From: Brachybacterium subflavum | GTDB taxonomy: Bacteria; Actinomycetota; Actinomycetes; Actinomycetales; Dermabacteraceae | DNA: 64,000 bases | Assembly (NCBI RefSeq): GCF_009299795.1 | Contig: NZ_VIGP01000002.1 | Span: forward strand, 544,898-608,897 | Direction of reading: 5' to 3' | Shown here: piece after piece, positions 25,459 through 34,710 of the stretch | How positions within the stretch are numbered: the stretch's first letter is position 1 | Layout of the letters: each line of letters begins with the position of its first letter | The notes under the pieces: generated by a model | Database searches by the model: none | The model's input: only the letters and a program-made list of their open reading frames with translations | What the model was told of the DNA's origin: nothing | Made by a program: the position numbers and the translations under genes

Positions 25459-28083
25459 TCAATCCGGGAGATCGTCGCTTCCGGGGCGCCGCTGGGCGCG
25501 GGAGAGCACCACGGCACGCACCGCATCCGCATCCTCGCGCAGGCCCTGCGCCTCCCGCCGGCCCCGAGGGCCCTCGCCCTCGGGATCGGCCTCGCCCTGC
25601 TCCGCGGCTCCCGCCTTCCCTGAGGTCGTGTCCCCCGCCGTCGGCGTGGGGGCGTACCGCGCCGTCGTGACCGCCGCAGCGATCCGCGCGGCCGCCTCGC
25701 GGGTCCCGTCGGGCACCTCCAGGCCCGCCGCCTCCGCGTCGTCCAGCAGTCGGGTCAGCGCCTCGCCGGGCGGCAGCGCCGCATCGAGCGCGAGCACCAC
25801 GGGATCCTTGCCGTAGAGCCGGCTCCAGCCCAGCAGGTGGAGTGCCCAGGCGCGGTAGTCGACGGCGCGCACCACGTCGGTCCAGGCGAGCTCGGCGGCC
25901 TGCGACGCGTCCAGCTGCGCCCAGCGCTGCTCGCGGGCGGCCAGCGCACGGCGCCGCACGCCCGAGCGGGCGAGCGCCCCTCCGCCGACGAGGGCTCCGG
26001 CGACGCCGACGCCGCCCAGGCCCCATCCCCACCAGGGGACGGCGGCGGCGGGGCCCGCGCCGTCGTCGCTCGCGGAGCTGCTCTCGCTCGATGCGGTCGT
26101 GTCCTCCGTGGTGGTGTCGGCCTCGGTGGTCTCCTCGTCGGCGCTCGTGGTGTCCTCGGCCTGCGTCGCCTCGCTGCTGGGGGTGTCCTCGGCGCTCTCG
26201 TCGGGGTCGGGAGTGTCCGTGGCGAAGGTCGGGGTCGAGACGCCGTTGTCGGCCGCGGCGGGCGTGGGCTCGAAGCGCACCCAGCCGTGGCCGGGGCCGA
26301 ACCAGGTCTCGGGCCAGGCGTGCGCGTGGTGGTTGGTGATGGTGCGCGCGTCCCCGTCGACATCGCCCGCGGTGAAGCCGATGCTCACGCGTGTGGGGAA
26401 GCTCAGGTCGTTCATGACCAGGGAGAACGTGGCGGCGAACTGCTCGCAGTAGCCCACGCGCTCGGCGAGGAAGGCGTCGATCGGGTTCTCGCCGGGCTTC
26501 GAGGTGACCGTGAGCGAGTACTCGAAGTTCTCGTGGAAGTAGGCGGCGAGCGCGGTGGCGACGTCGTAGGCGGCCTCGGAATCGGCCTGCTGCGAGATCT
26601 CGGTGGCGAGCGCGTGGATCGACGGGGTCGAGCTGACGTTCACGTACCCGTTGTCGTACGGGATGCGCATGTCCGCGTCGGAGACGTCGCGCAGCTCGTC
26701 GGGGCCGAAGGAGGTGTCGTCGACGGCGACCGAGTAGCGCATGCCGGAGAGGTCCCGGGCTCCCCCGTCGACCACGAGCTCGCCGTTGCTGGCGCCCGTG
26801 CGCGCGAGCTCGGTGGAGTCCCCGGCGTCGGTCCAGCGGATCGGGAACGGCGTGGGCAGGCGGTCGCCGATCAGTTCGGTGATGTGCAGGTCGTAGACGG
26901 GATCGCCGTCGGGGCGCGAGGAGGCGAGACGTCGGTCGGAGAACGACTCCGAGGTGGTCCGGGAGGTCGATCCGCGCTGCTTGCCGGCCTGGAAGCTCTG
27001 GCCGTCGAACTGGGTGAGCGCCTGCAGGCGCAGGTAGCCGGGCTGCGCCACGTCCGTCGTCATGCGCAGCATCTCGCGCTCGCGGCCCTGCATGAGGTTG
27101 CGGCGCACGGACACGGAGTCGTCGATCATCGCCCCGCCGAGCGCCCCGGCGCGTCCCTGCCAGGCGTTGATGCGGTCGAGGTCGATCAGGAACACGGGGT
27201 CCTGGGCGCGCGGCAGCACGGCCGAGACCGCCGGCGTCGCGACCGCCACGGCGCCCGCGCCGATCAGGCCGAGCGCGGCGCGTCGGCCCATGCGGTCCCC
27301 GGCGGCGCCGGGACCGGCGGGACGAGCCGCGCCGTGCTGCGCTTCCTCGCCCCCGTCGGCCCCCTGCCCGCGCGGGCCGCGCGGTCTGCGCGGGCCGAGG
27401 CGATCCGGCAGGCCGCTCACGGCGAGGACGGCGAGCGCGGCGAGGATCGGGCCGACGCTGCTCGCGAAGCCGCCGCCGTCGGGACGCATGAGGGCGGGCA
27501 CGAGCATGAAGCCCAGCAGGATCAGCGCGGTGACCATGTGCCAGCCGCCCTCGACGCAGAGGATGTCCAGCGCGAGGACCACGAGTCCGATGAGGGCGAG
27601 CACCACGATGCGCGAGGAGGGCGCCAGGACCAGCGGCGCCTGCGCCTGGAAGAGGATGCTCACGCCCTGGCGGATCACGTCCACCTGCCCGGTCACGAGG
27701 GCCGCCGGGCCGCCCACGGGCAGCGCGCCGGTGGCCGCCTCGACCCCCACGCACAGCAGGATCAGGCCCACGACCTGCACGGGGAGGGCGCGCATCCGGC
27801 GCGGGCTGAAGGCCCGCACGATCGCCCCGAGGCCGCCGACCACGACCGCCGCCCCGAGCGGCAGGGTGAACCAGTCGGCACCGTCGAGCAGCTGCGAGAG
27901 GGGGATCGCGGCGAGCACCACCGCGACAGCGAGCACGAGGCTCATCCGCACAGGGCGCGCCATGAGCCTCTCGTGGAGGGCCTCGCCGGGCGTGCGCGTG
28001 CGGGTGGCCGCCTGAGCCCCCGACCCGCGGCTCCCGGGGTCGGTCGAGGCGGCGGTCGCGCCGGTCGGGGCGGGGGCGCTCAT
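25459..28083 (-). CDS. membrane transglutaminase-like protein
   Basis: 874 residues. Several N-terminal membrane helices (MSLVLAVAVVLAAIPL, VVLALIGLVVLALDIL, MVTALILLGFMLVPAL and others), an extracellular transglutaminase-like core with catalytic Cys in RVGYCEQFAATFSLV and His in NHHAHAWPETWF, then a Thr/Glu/Asp/Ser-rich stretch, one further helix and a cytoplasmic DUF4129-like tail. Third gene of the MoxR-DUF58-transglutaminase operon, a set widespread in actinobacteria with a poorly understood role in envelope or stress biology. Start overlaps the DUF58 stop (ATGA). Confidence 0.9.
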   Translation of the reverse strand: MSAPAPTGATAASTDPGSRGSGAQAATRTRTPGEALHERLMARPVRMSLVLAVAVVLAAIPLSQLLDGADWFTLPLGAAVVVGGLGAIVRAFSPRRMRALPVQVVGLILLCVGVEAATGALPVGGPAALVTGQVDVIRQGVSILFQAQAPLVLAPSSRIVVLALIGLVVLALDILCVEGGWHMVTALILLGFMLVPALMRPDGGGFASSVGPILAALAVLAVSGLPDRLGPRRPRGPRGQGADGGEEAQHGAARPAGPGAAGDRMGRRAALGLIGAGAVAVATPAVSAVLPRAQDPVFLIDLDRINAWQGRAGALGGAMIDDSVSVRRNLMQGREREMLRMTTDVAQPGYLRLQALTQFDGQSFQAGKQRGSTSRTTSESFSDRRLASSRPDGDPVYDLHITELIGDRLPTPFPIRWTDAGDSTELARTGASNGELVVDGGARDLSGMRYSVAVDDTSFGPDELRDVSDADMRIPYDNGYVNVSSTPSIHALATEISQQADSEAAYDVATALAAYFHENFEYSLTVTSKPGENPIDAFLAERVGYCEQFAATFSLVMNDLSFPTRVSIGFTAGDVDGDARTITNHHAHAWPETWFGPGHGWVRFEPTPAAADNGVSTPTFATDTPDPDESAEDTPSSEATQAEDTTSADEETTEADTTTEDTTASSESSSASDDGAGPAAAVPWWGWGLGGVGVAGALVGGGALARSGVRRRALAAREQRWAQLDASQAAELAWTDVVRAVDYRAWALHLLGWSRLYGKDPVVLALDAALPPGEALTRLLDDAEAAGLEVPDGTREAAARIAAAVTTARYAPTPTAGDTTSGKAGAAEQGEADPEGEGPRGRREAQGLREDADAVRAVVLSRAQRRPGSDDLPD

Positions 28084-29420
28084 GATCCGGCCTCGAGGAC
28101 GTCGCCGAGGCGCGCATCGGCCGGGGCGTCCAGGCGCAGCCAGGTGCCGTCGTGGGCGCTGCGCACCCGCTCGTCGCCGGCCGCGGCGGGGCGCACGGCG
28201 ATCGCGGTGCGCTGCGGGGCGCGGGCGGCGAAGCGGTCCAGCTCGAGGGCGCCGAAGGGGTCGCCGTGGTCGGGGCCCAGCGCGATCGCGAGGTCCACGC
28301 GGCCCGAGGCGTGGTCGAGGGTGACGGGCTTCCCGCGCTCCTGCGGGGCGTCGCCGAAGCCCACGCCCGCGAGGTCGATGAGGGCGGCGCGCACGCCGAT
28401 CGCGCCGGCCTCGGCATCGAGCGGCGAGGCCCCGCCGGCGCGTCCGACCATGCGGGTGATCTCGTCGCCGTCGGCGTCCACGACCCGCGTCTCCCATCCG
28501 TGGGAGGCGAGGCTGACCAGCAGGGATGCGGCATGGTCGAGGATCCTGTCCTGCACCGGGTCGCGGCGCTCGGCGCCCACCTCGTCGCCCTCGGCGTCGC
28601 GCGGCAGGCGCGTGTCCAGGACGATCACCGCGCCCTCGCTGCGGGGCGGCTCCTCCTCGCGGGTCATCAGCCGTCCGGCGCGGGCGCTCGCCCGCCAGTG
28701 GATGCGGCGCATGTCGTCGCCCGGGGCGTAGGGCCGCGGGATCACGCCGAGCTCTCCGCTGCCGATCGCCGCGCCGGCGCTCTCGAGGTCGCGACGTCCG
28801 ATGCCGATCCGGCTGGTGCCGGCGTCGTCCACGGGCTCGACGACGGGCAGGCCGACGATGCGGCCGGGCAGCTCGATGCGCGCGCTGAGCTGCAGGAGGC
28901 CGAAGGGGTCGCGCAGGCGGATCAGGCAGGCGCCGAGCTCGTGGATGCCGCGCCCGCCCACCTGCACGTGGTGGGGCATGCGCGGGGCCAGACGGAGGTC
29001 GCCGGGTCCGCCGAGGCCCGCGGGCAGCTGCGCGGTCACGGTCCCGCTGCCCAGCGGCACGCGGGCGGCGAGCGCGGTGGACAGCAGGCGCAGGTCGACG
29101 CGGGCGGGGGCGCCTGCGGTCACGGCGTCGTCGAGCACGCGCCGCGAGAGCCCGAGCCCGATCCGCAGCAGGAGCACCGCGGCCAGGGACAGCAGCAGGG
29201 CGAGCACGAGAGCGATGCCGATCAGGCGGCCGGCGGCGAGCCCGGTGATCTCCCCGCCCGCCCACAGCAGCACGGCGACGACCAGCAGGCAGGCGCCGCG
29301 GGCCGTCGGACGGATCCGGGTGCGCCGGGCGCGGGCGCTCGCGGCGCCCGCCGCGCCGACGGCACTCGACGCCCCGGCCGCACCCGTCACACCGACGGCT
29401 CCGGTCGTCGCGGTCGCCAT
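28080..29420 (-). CDS. DUF58 domain membrane protein
   Basis: About 446 residues. Two N-terminal helices (RGACLLVVAVLLWAGGEITG, LIGIALVLALLLSLAAVLLL) precede a cytoplasmic DUF58 region with its signature GVIPRPYAPGDDMRRIHWRASAR and a vWA-like part (AVIVLDTRLPRDAEG). Two adjacent ATG codons (29423, 29420) are possible; 29420 has the better spacing to GAGGAG. Partner of the MoxR ATPase upstream. Confidence 0.9.
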   Translation of the reverse strand: MATATTGAVGVTGAAGASSAVGAAGAASARARRTRIRPTARGACLLVVAVLLWAGGEITGLAAGRLIGIALVLALLLSLAAVLLLRIGLGLSRRVLDDAVTAGAPARVDLRLLSTALAARVPLGSGTVTAQLPAGLGGPGDLRLAPRMPHHVQVGGRGIHELGACLIRLRDPFGLLQLSARIELPGRIVGLPVVEPVDDAGTSRIGIGRRDLESAGAAIGSGELGVIPRPYAPGDDMRRIHWRASARAGRLMTREEEPPRSEGAVIVLDTRLPRDAEGDEVGAERRDPVQDRILDHAASLLVSLASHGWETRVVDADGDEITRMVGRAGGASPLDAEAGAIGVRAALIDLAGVGFGDAPQERGKPVTLDHASGRVDLAIALGPDHGDPFGALELDRFAARAPQRTAIAVRPAAAGDERVRSAHDGTWLRLDAPADARLGDVLEAGS

Positions 29421-29433
29421 CATGCGCTCCTCA

Positions 29434-30540
29434 TCAGGCCACGGGGACCTGCGCGAGCACGTCCTCGAGCACGTCGTCGGCCGTGGCGCCGCGGGACAGG
29501 GCCCCGGGGCTGAGGTGCAGGCGGTGGCGCCACACGGGGCCGACCACGGCGCGCAGGTCGCCGGGCTCGACGAAGCCTCGGGCGCCCATCGCCGCATGCG
29601 CCTTCGCGGCGCGCAGCAGGTGCACGCCGGCGCGCGGCGAGGCGCCCAGCACGCTGCGCGGATGCTCCCGGGTCGCGGCCGCGAGGCGCACCGCGTACTC
29701 GACGAGCGCGGGCGCGGCGTGGACCCGGCGGATCGCGCGCACGTACGCCGCGATCGTCGCGGGATCTGTGCGGGCGCGCACGGAGTCCACGAGCTCGCGG
29801 TCGCCGTCGGGCACGGGCCCGGCCTGGGCGGAGACCATGCGCGCCTCGGCCGAGGCCACCGGGTAGCCCATGGTCATCTGGGCGAGGAAGCGGTCGCGCT
29901 GCGCCTCGGGCAGGCGATAGGTGCCCTCCATCTCGACGGGGTTCGCGGTCGCGACCACCATGAAGGGCTCGGGCAGGGCGTAGGTCTGGCCGTCGACGCT
30001 GACCTGCCGCTCCTCCATCGCCTCGAGCAGCGCGGACTGGATCTTCGGGGAGGCGCGGTTGATCTCGTCGGCGAGCAGGACCTGCGTGAACACGGCGCCC
30101 GGGCGGAACTCGAAGCGGCCCGCGGCCTGGTCGAAGATGCTCGCGCCGGTGACGTCGCCGGGGAGCAGGTCGGGCGTGAACTGGATGCGGTGGCGGTCGG
30201 CGCCGAGCGCCGCGGCCAGGGACTTCGCGAGCATGGTCTTGCCGGTGCCGGGGACGTCCTCGACGAGCACGTGGCCGCCGGCGAGCAGCACCATCACGGC
30301 GAGCGACGCGGCGTCGGCCTTGCCCTCGACGACCGTCGAGATCTCGTCGACGACGTCGCGCGCGGTGCCGGCGATCTCCTCGAGCGTGGCCGGGGAGAGC
30401 GGGGCGTCGGAGGCACCCGCCGCGTCGGACCCGGCCGTGCTGCCGGTCCCGTCGGACGCGCCGTTCGCCCGACGGCGGCCCGTGGGGCCGGTGCCGTCGG
30501 GTGCGGGGGTGTCCGCGGTCCTCATCGGGCTCTGTGTCAT
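29434..30540 (-). CDS. MoxR-family AAA+ ATPase
   Basis: 368 residues. Walker A as EDVPGTGKTMLAKSLA, Walker B as LLADEINRASPKIQSALLEAMEE, sensor region VVATANPVEMEGTYRLPEAQRDRF. A low-complexity N-terminal tail of about 60 residues precedes the ATPase. ATG at 30540 follows GAGGAGAG. First gene of the operon with DUF58 and transglutaminase genes; MoxR proteins act as chaperones for vWA/DUF58 partners. Confidence 0.92.
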   Translation of the reverse strand: MTQSPMRTADTPAPDGTGPTGRRRANGASDGTGSTAGSDAAGASDAPLSPATLEEIAGTARDVVDEISTVVEGKADAASLAVMVLLAGGHVLVEDVPGTGKTMLAKSLAAALGADRHRIQFTPDLLPGDVTGASIFDQAAGRFEFRPGAVFTQVLLADEINRASPKIQSALLEAMEERQVSVDGQTYALPEPFMVVATANPVEMEGTYRLPEAQRDRFLAQMTMGYPVASAEARMVSAQAGPVPDGDRELVDSVRARTDPATIAAYVRAIRRVHAAPALVEYAVRLAAATREHPRSVLGASPRAGVHLLRAAKAHAAMGARGFVEPGDLRAVVGPVWRHRLHLSPGALSRGATADDVLEDVLAQVPVA

Positions 30541-30971
30541 CTGCTCTCCTCGTTCGCGGACGTCGGACGCTCCGCGCGACGTCGCGTCCCGACCGGGGTC
30601 GGGGCCCGCGGGGCGGGCACGAAGCGCACAGTCGACCACTGCGGGCCGTCCCACGCACCCATCCGTGCGCCGATGCACAGGCATGCATGGACCCGGACCA
30701 CATGTTTGCCAGACCTTGGCCCGGTCCGACGCGCACGGATGCTGTCCTGTTCATAGATTCTACGGAGCGGCCCGCGGACCGACCAGGGTTCCCGGGCGGT
30801 GCACACGCACCGCGCAGTCGCGCCACAGGCGCGGCACAGCCGGAATCGGCGGCCACGAGCCGCCGCCGGCGGACGCGACCGGCACGGACCGGGATGCAGC
30901 GGCCACGAGCCGCACAGCCATCAGCAGTCGAGCAGCACAGGGCCAGGACCGCCCGCGAGGAGGACGACCAC
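30541..30971. other. intergenic region, moxR / surface-protein divergent spacer
   Basis: 431 bases with no convincing gene. It must hold the promoters of the leftward moxR operon and the rightward secreted-protein gene. An A/T-richer patch near 30748-30762 (TTCATAGATTC) could be part of a promoter in either direction, but I cannot assign a pair. Confidence 0.4.
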
Positions 30972-32375
30972 GTGCCCCAGGGACGACGCCGCATCGGCGC
31001 CGTGGGCGCCGCGGTGCTGCTTCCCTGCCTGCTCCTGCCCGCCCAGGCCCAGGCCGCGCAGCTCCCCGCGGTGTGCAGCGCGCTCACCGTGGTGGCGGAC
31101 GCGGAGGACGTCTCTCCCGGCGACAGCGTCCAGGTGCAGGCCTGCGGCTTCTCCGACTCCACGACCTCGGTCGACGTGAACATCGTGGGCGACCGCACGA
31201 CCACCACGGGCCCCGTCGCCGTCGAGCCCGACGGCACGGTCCGCACGCGCGTCGCGCTCCCCGACTCCGGCGACGTGCGCATCACCCTCGAGGGCCGCGA
31301 CAGCAGCGAGTCCGGCTCGGTGCGCGTGCACGTCGGCGGGGACGACGCGTCGGGCACCGATGACAGCGGGTCCGACGGGCCCGGGAACGGGGCCGACGGA
31401 CGCTCCGACGACACGGGCAGCGGCTCGGGATCGTCGGACGCCGGCGGCAACGGCAACGGCGAGGACGATGGCTCGGACTCGGGCAGCGGCTCCGGCGACG
31501 ACGGCTCCTCGGGCTCCGGGTCCTCCGGCGCGGACGGCTCCGACGATGACTCCGGCACGGGCTCGGGGTCCTCGACCGGCGGGGGCTCCTCGGCCGGCGA
31601 GGACTCGGGTGACGCGGACTCGGGCGGCGCCGATTCTGGCGGCGCGGGCGACGCCGACGGGTCCGACGACTCCTCGTCCGCCGGCTCCGGCACGTCGAAC
31701 GACTCCGGCGACTCCGGCAGCACGAGCGGCTCCGATGGCACGGGCGGCGACGGCTCCGACGACTCTGCCTCGCAGGATGCGGGCTCGGGTCGGGGCTCGT
31801 CCTCCGGTGCGGGCGCCTCGAGCGACGAGAGCGGGGACGACGCAGGCTCCGCGGGTCGCGACAGCGCGGACGCGGCCGAGGGCGGATCCGGCGCCGGCCG
31901 GTCCGATGGCTCCTCGAGCGCCTCGGGCCGCGACGACTCGTCCGGCGCAGGAGCCGCAGGGTCCGACGCGGACGACGGCGAGAGCGCCGAGGGCTCCGGA
32001 TCAGGCTCTTCGAGCGGCACGGCGTCGGACGACTCCTCGCGCGGCACGGCCGATGATGCGCAGGCCGACCCGGACCACGGCGAGGACGCCGGGTCCGCGA
32101 GCGACACGGGCGACGGCTCGACCGGGGATCGGAGCGCCGACGGCGACGACCGCTCCGCCGACGTGCACCCCGTCTCCTCCTCCGGTGGACGCGACGCAGA
32201 CGCGGAGGACGCGGGGGCGCGCGCGGCGTCCGCACACGAGGGCTCAGGGATCGGCCCGGTCCTCGCCGTCAGCGGTGCGGGGACCGTGCTGCTGGGCGCC
32301 GTGGGCGTCGCTGTCGTGATGCTGCGGCGCCGGAGCGCCGCGGCCGGCGGCCACGGCCGCCGCGCCCGCCGCTGA
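30972..32375 (+). CDS. secreted Ser/Asp/Gly-rich surface protein
   Basis: 467 residues from GTG at 30972 after AGGAGG. A signal peptide (RRRIGAVGAAVLLPCLLLPAQAQAA) is followed by one Ig-like/IPT-like domain to about residue 120. Then comes about 300 residues of Ser, Asp and Gly with little else, like the SD-rich stalks of staphylococcal adhesins. A single C-terminal membrane helix (VLLGAVGVAVVMLRRR) ends in basic residues. There is no LPxTG or LAxTG motif, so it is probably membrane-anchored rather than sortase-linked. Function unknown; a stalk or spacer is plausible. Confidence 0.75.
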   Translation: MPQGRRRIGAVGAAVLLPCLLLPAQAQAAQLPAVCSALTVVADAEDVSPGDSVQVQACGFSDSTTSVDVNIVGDRTTTTGPVAVEPDGTVRTRVALPDSGDVRITLEGRDSSESGSVRVHVGGDDASGTDDSGSDGPGNGADGRSDDTGSGSGSSDAGGNGNGEDDGSDSGSGSGDDGSSGSGSSGADGSDDDSGTGSGSSTGGGSSAGEDSGDADSGGADSGGAGDADGSDDSSSAGSGTSNDSGDSGSTSGSDGTGGDGSDDSASQDAGSGRGSSSGAGASSDESGDDAGSAGRDSADAAEGGSGAGRSDGSSSASGRDDSSGAGAAGSDADDGESAEGSGSGSSSGTASDDSSRGTADDAQADPDHGEDAGSASDTGDGSTGDRSADGDDRSADVHPVSSSGGRDADAEDAGARAASAHEGSGIGPVLAVSGAGTVLLGAVGVAVVMLRRRSAAAGGHGRRARR

Positions 32376-32477
32376 CCCTGCCCGTCGGCCCGGCATGACT
32401 CAGGGCCCCCGGCACGCCCACCTGCGCGCCGAGAGCCCTGTTCTCCCTCGATCCCCTCGCGGGTCCCTGTTCCCCTC

Positions 32478-32594
32478 GCTCCCCCGGTGTCCGGGGCTCC
32501 CCCGGTTCCGGGTGGGATCCCGTGTCCACGGGAATCCCCCGAGCGCCCGGTGCTCCCCCGAGCACCGGGCACTCCCCCCGGAAGTGGCCGGGTC
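32478..32594. repeat. degenerate tandem repeat, about 18-19 bp period, with terminator hairpin
   Basis: Six imperfect units of roughly 18-19 bases, each with TCCCCCG and a CCGGG- or CCACGGG-like half, fill this stretch after the surface-protein gene. Units form small hairpins: CCCCGG/CCGGGG near 32482-32496, CCCGTG/CACGGG near 32519-32532, and the longest, GCCCGGTGCT/AGCACCGGGC at 32545-32570 (10-base stem, 6-base loop). The last probably acts as a terminator for the convergent genes. Confidence 0.6.
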
Positions 32595-32711
32595 CGATCC
32601 GACGCGCACACCCGCGCGTCCGCATGAACCCGTGCCTGCCGTCGCCGCTCGCACCCCCTGCGAGCGGGCGACGGACTCCTGTGTGTCCGCTCTTCTCAAG
32701 CGGACTGCAGC

Positions 32712-33125
32712 TCAGGCGGACTGCACGCGCACCAGCACCTCGAGGTCACCGTGGCCGGCGTCCTCGAGGACGCCGGCGACCGTGGCCTGGAGGTCCTCGA
32801 CGACCTGCCTCAGCGGCTCCTGGGTGCGCAGCCCCACCTCGACGACCACCCGGGCCTGCGCCTCCTCGAGGTGCAGTCCGTAGCGGGCGACGGCCTCGGG
32901 CCGGCGCCGCAGCCGGGCGTCGAGCGCCCGCAGCGTGCTCGTCACGCCGGGCTCGAGACCGCCGACGCCCGGCACGGCGAGCACGGCCTGCACGAGGTCG
33001 TCGGTGAGGACCCCAGTGCTGCTCCTGCTCGCGCGCTCTCCGGCGCGACCGGTCGCGCCGGCCGCGGCGGGGGCGTCGTCGCTGATGCGGGTGCTCTCAC
33101 TGATGCGGGTGCTGTCACTGGTCAT
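32712..33125 (-). CDS. small Asp23-like protein
   Basis: 137 residues. After a hydrophilic N-terminus, the part from about residue 40 (LVQAVLAVPGVGGLEPG to LEVLVRV) has the VxxIPGVxxL and late beta-strand pattern of the Asp23/Gls24 alkaline-shock family. It overlaps the preceding gene by 11 bases. In this family actinobacterial members often sit next to a sigma factor gene, as here. Role in envelope stress is inferred only from the family. Confidence 0.65.
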   Translation of the reverse strand: MTSDSTRISESTRISDDAPAAAGATGRAGERASRSSTGVLTDDLVQAVLAVPGVGGLEPGVTSTLRALDARLRRRPEAVARYGLHLEEAQARVVVEVGLRTQEPLRQVVEDLQATVAGVLEDAGHGDLEVLVRVQSA

Positions 33126-33687
33126 GGAGATCCTCGATGTGCACGTCGATGCGGTCGGGGTCGATGCCGAGGTCGCGGTGCAGCGCGGCCGCGGCGGCGC
33201 CGCGCACGTCCTCGGCCAGGCGCATGAGGTCGCGCGCGCCGGGGCTGCCCAGCTGGACGGAGATCCGCAGCGTCACCGCGCGCGGCATCCCCCTCTCGCC
33301 GGACCGGCCGCCGTGCGAGGCGGCGCCCTCCTCCGCGTACTCGACCGTGGCGCGCAGGCTGCGCGCGTCCGGCACCGTGTCCACGGCCCGTCGCAGCACC
33401 GTGTGCAGGGTCAGCTCGGAGACCGACATCGGGCCGCGCCGCGTGGGCGGGACCGCGACCTGCGCACCCCGGCGCACCTCGGCGCGCACGGACCGCTTGA
33501 GCGCGGCGAGCGCCCCGGAGGACACGGACACGCTGGGGTCGCCGGACTTCTCCAGCTCCGCCCATTCCTGGTGGGCCGAGCGGATCAGGCTGTCGTACGC
33601 GGCCGACTGCTCCGCGGTCTCGACGGGCAGCTCGTGCTCGACGGGCGCGCCCTGCTCGCTCTCCTCCGGCTCATGAGGCGTCTGCAT
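33115..33687 (-). CDS. Asp23/Gls24-like protein
   Basis: 190 residues from ATG at 33687, tightly spaced after GGAGGTG. N-terminal ~90 residues are acidic and helical; the C-terminal half (RAVTLRISVQLGSP, LMRLAEDVRGAAAAALHRDLGIDPDRIDVHIEDL) matches the Asp23 alpha/beta pattern. Only two bases separate it from the sigma factor stop, and it overlaps the next gene, so all three are one operon. Confidence 0.65.
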   Translation of the reverse strand: MQTPHEPEESEQGAPVEHELPVETAEQSAAYDSLIRSAHQEWAELEKSGDPSVSVSSGALAALKRSVRAEVRRGAQVAVPPTRRGPMSVSELTLHTVLRRAVDTVPDARSLRATVEYAEEGAASHGGRSGERGMPRAVTLRISVQLGSPGARDLMRLAEDVRGAAAAALHRDLGIDPDRIDVHIEDLHDQ

Positions 33688-33689
33688 GC

Positions 33690-34286
33690 TCACCTCCACT
33701 CCTCCATCCTCGCGATGATGTGCGCGCGGGCACGGGCCAGGCGGCCGCGCACGGTGGACTCCGGCAGGTCCAGGGCGGAGGCGATCTCCGCATAGCCCAG
33801 GCCGTCGATCTCGCGCAGCACCCAGCACTCCCGCTGGCTCGCCTCGAGCCCGTCGAGGAGCTGGCGCAGCGTGCGCATCTGGGCGTCGACCACGACCGCG
33901 TCGAACGGGTCGCCGTGGCCGCCCGCGTTCGCGCCGCCGCTGCCGGAGCCGACGGCGCCCACGCTCCCGCCCACGCCCGGCTGCTCGGGGAAGTCCTCAG
34001 GGGCGAGCGGGTCCGTGCCGCGCCGCGCGCTGCGGCGCACCACGTCCGTGGACCGCCGGGCGCAGATCTGCAGCAGCCAGGACCGGAACGCGTCCGGGTC
34101 CTGCAGCAGGTGCAGGCGCCGCCACGCGGTCAGCAGGGTCTCCTGGACCACGTCCTCGGCGTCGGCGCGGTTGCGCAGCGCCGCCGATGCCAGGCGCAGC
34201 AGCGCGGACTGGTGCCGGTCGATGAGCACCTCGAAGGCGTCGACGTCGCCGTCCTGGGCGCGCAGCACGAGGGTGCGCTCATCCAT
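33690..34286 (-). CDS. ECF-type RNA polymerase sigma factor
   Basis: 198 residues. Region 2: DAFEVLIDRHQSALLRLASAALRNRADAEDVVQETLLTAWRR. Region 4: LEASQRECWVLREIDGLGYAEIASALDLPESTVRGRLARARA. A Gly/Asp/Pro-rich linker of about 45 residues separates them, longer than usual. ATG at 34286 is chosen; a GTG at 34313 with AAGGAG upstream is an alternative. No anti-sigma factor gene is adjacent; the two Asp23-like genes follow directly. Confidence 0.88.
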   Translation of the reverse strand: MDERTLVLRAQDGDVDAFEVLIDRHQSALLRLASAALRNRADAEDVVQETLLTAWRRLHLLQDPDAFRSWLLQICARRSTDVVRRSARRGTDPLAPEDFPEQPGVGGSVGAVGSGSGGANAGGHGDPFDAVVVDAQMRTLRQLLDGLEASQRECWVLREIDGLGYAEIASALDLPESTVRGRLARARAHIIARMEEWR

Positions 34287-34484
34287 GCGCCGCTCCTGGG
34301 AGGCCTCGCTCACCCGCCGCTCCTTCACCGTTCCTGGTCCGGCGGCACCGCTGTCGCTGGACCGCGACCACGGGACGCCTCTGCATTCCACCAGGAGGAC
34401 GTCGTCGCGGCTGGATTCCTCACGCTCGGACCCAGTGACACGCGTCACACAGGATGACGGCTGTGGGACGGCTCTCGCGAGCCG

Positions 34485-34658
34485 TCAGGGCGACGCCGGG
34501 GCGGAATCGACGGTCCCGCCATCGAACGGCAGGAGGGGAGCTACTGCCGGGAAAACCCACTGGAAGAGCGCGCCTACGAGGACCACCACGAGGACGATGA
34601 CGAGCCCGACCCGAAACCACAACGGTCCGGGCAGGTGCCGGAACAACCAGGAGTACAT
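34485..34658 (-). CDS. small single-span membrane protein beside sortase
   Basis: 57 residues: YSWLFRHLPGPLWFRV, one helix LVIVLVVVLVGALFQWVF, then PLLPFDGGTVDSAP. This short protein with the WLFRHLPGP and PLLPF patterns is commonly seen next to class E sortase genes in actinobacteria. ATG at 34658, 53 bases after the sortase stop. Function unknown; a sortase accessory role is inferred from position. Confidence 0.7.
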   Translation of the reverse strand: MYSWLFRHLPGPLWFRVGLVIVLVVVLVGALFQWVFPAVAPLLPFDGGTVDSAPASP

Positions 34659-34710
34659 CGGCAGAACCTCTCGCATTCGAATCATCATGGACGCCACGGA
34701 CGGTCGGAGC

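Noticed and set aside
24575-29265. Very long leftward frames over the transglutaminase/DUF58 region
   Set aside because: The real genes are the shorter ones starting at 28083 and 29420; extensions are low-complexity and lack ribosome sites.
31282-32235. Arg-rich leftward and Thr/Ala-rich rightward frames over the SD-rich gene
   Set aside because: Both follow from the repetitive Ser/Asp/Gly codons of the real secreted protein.
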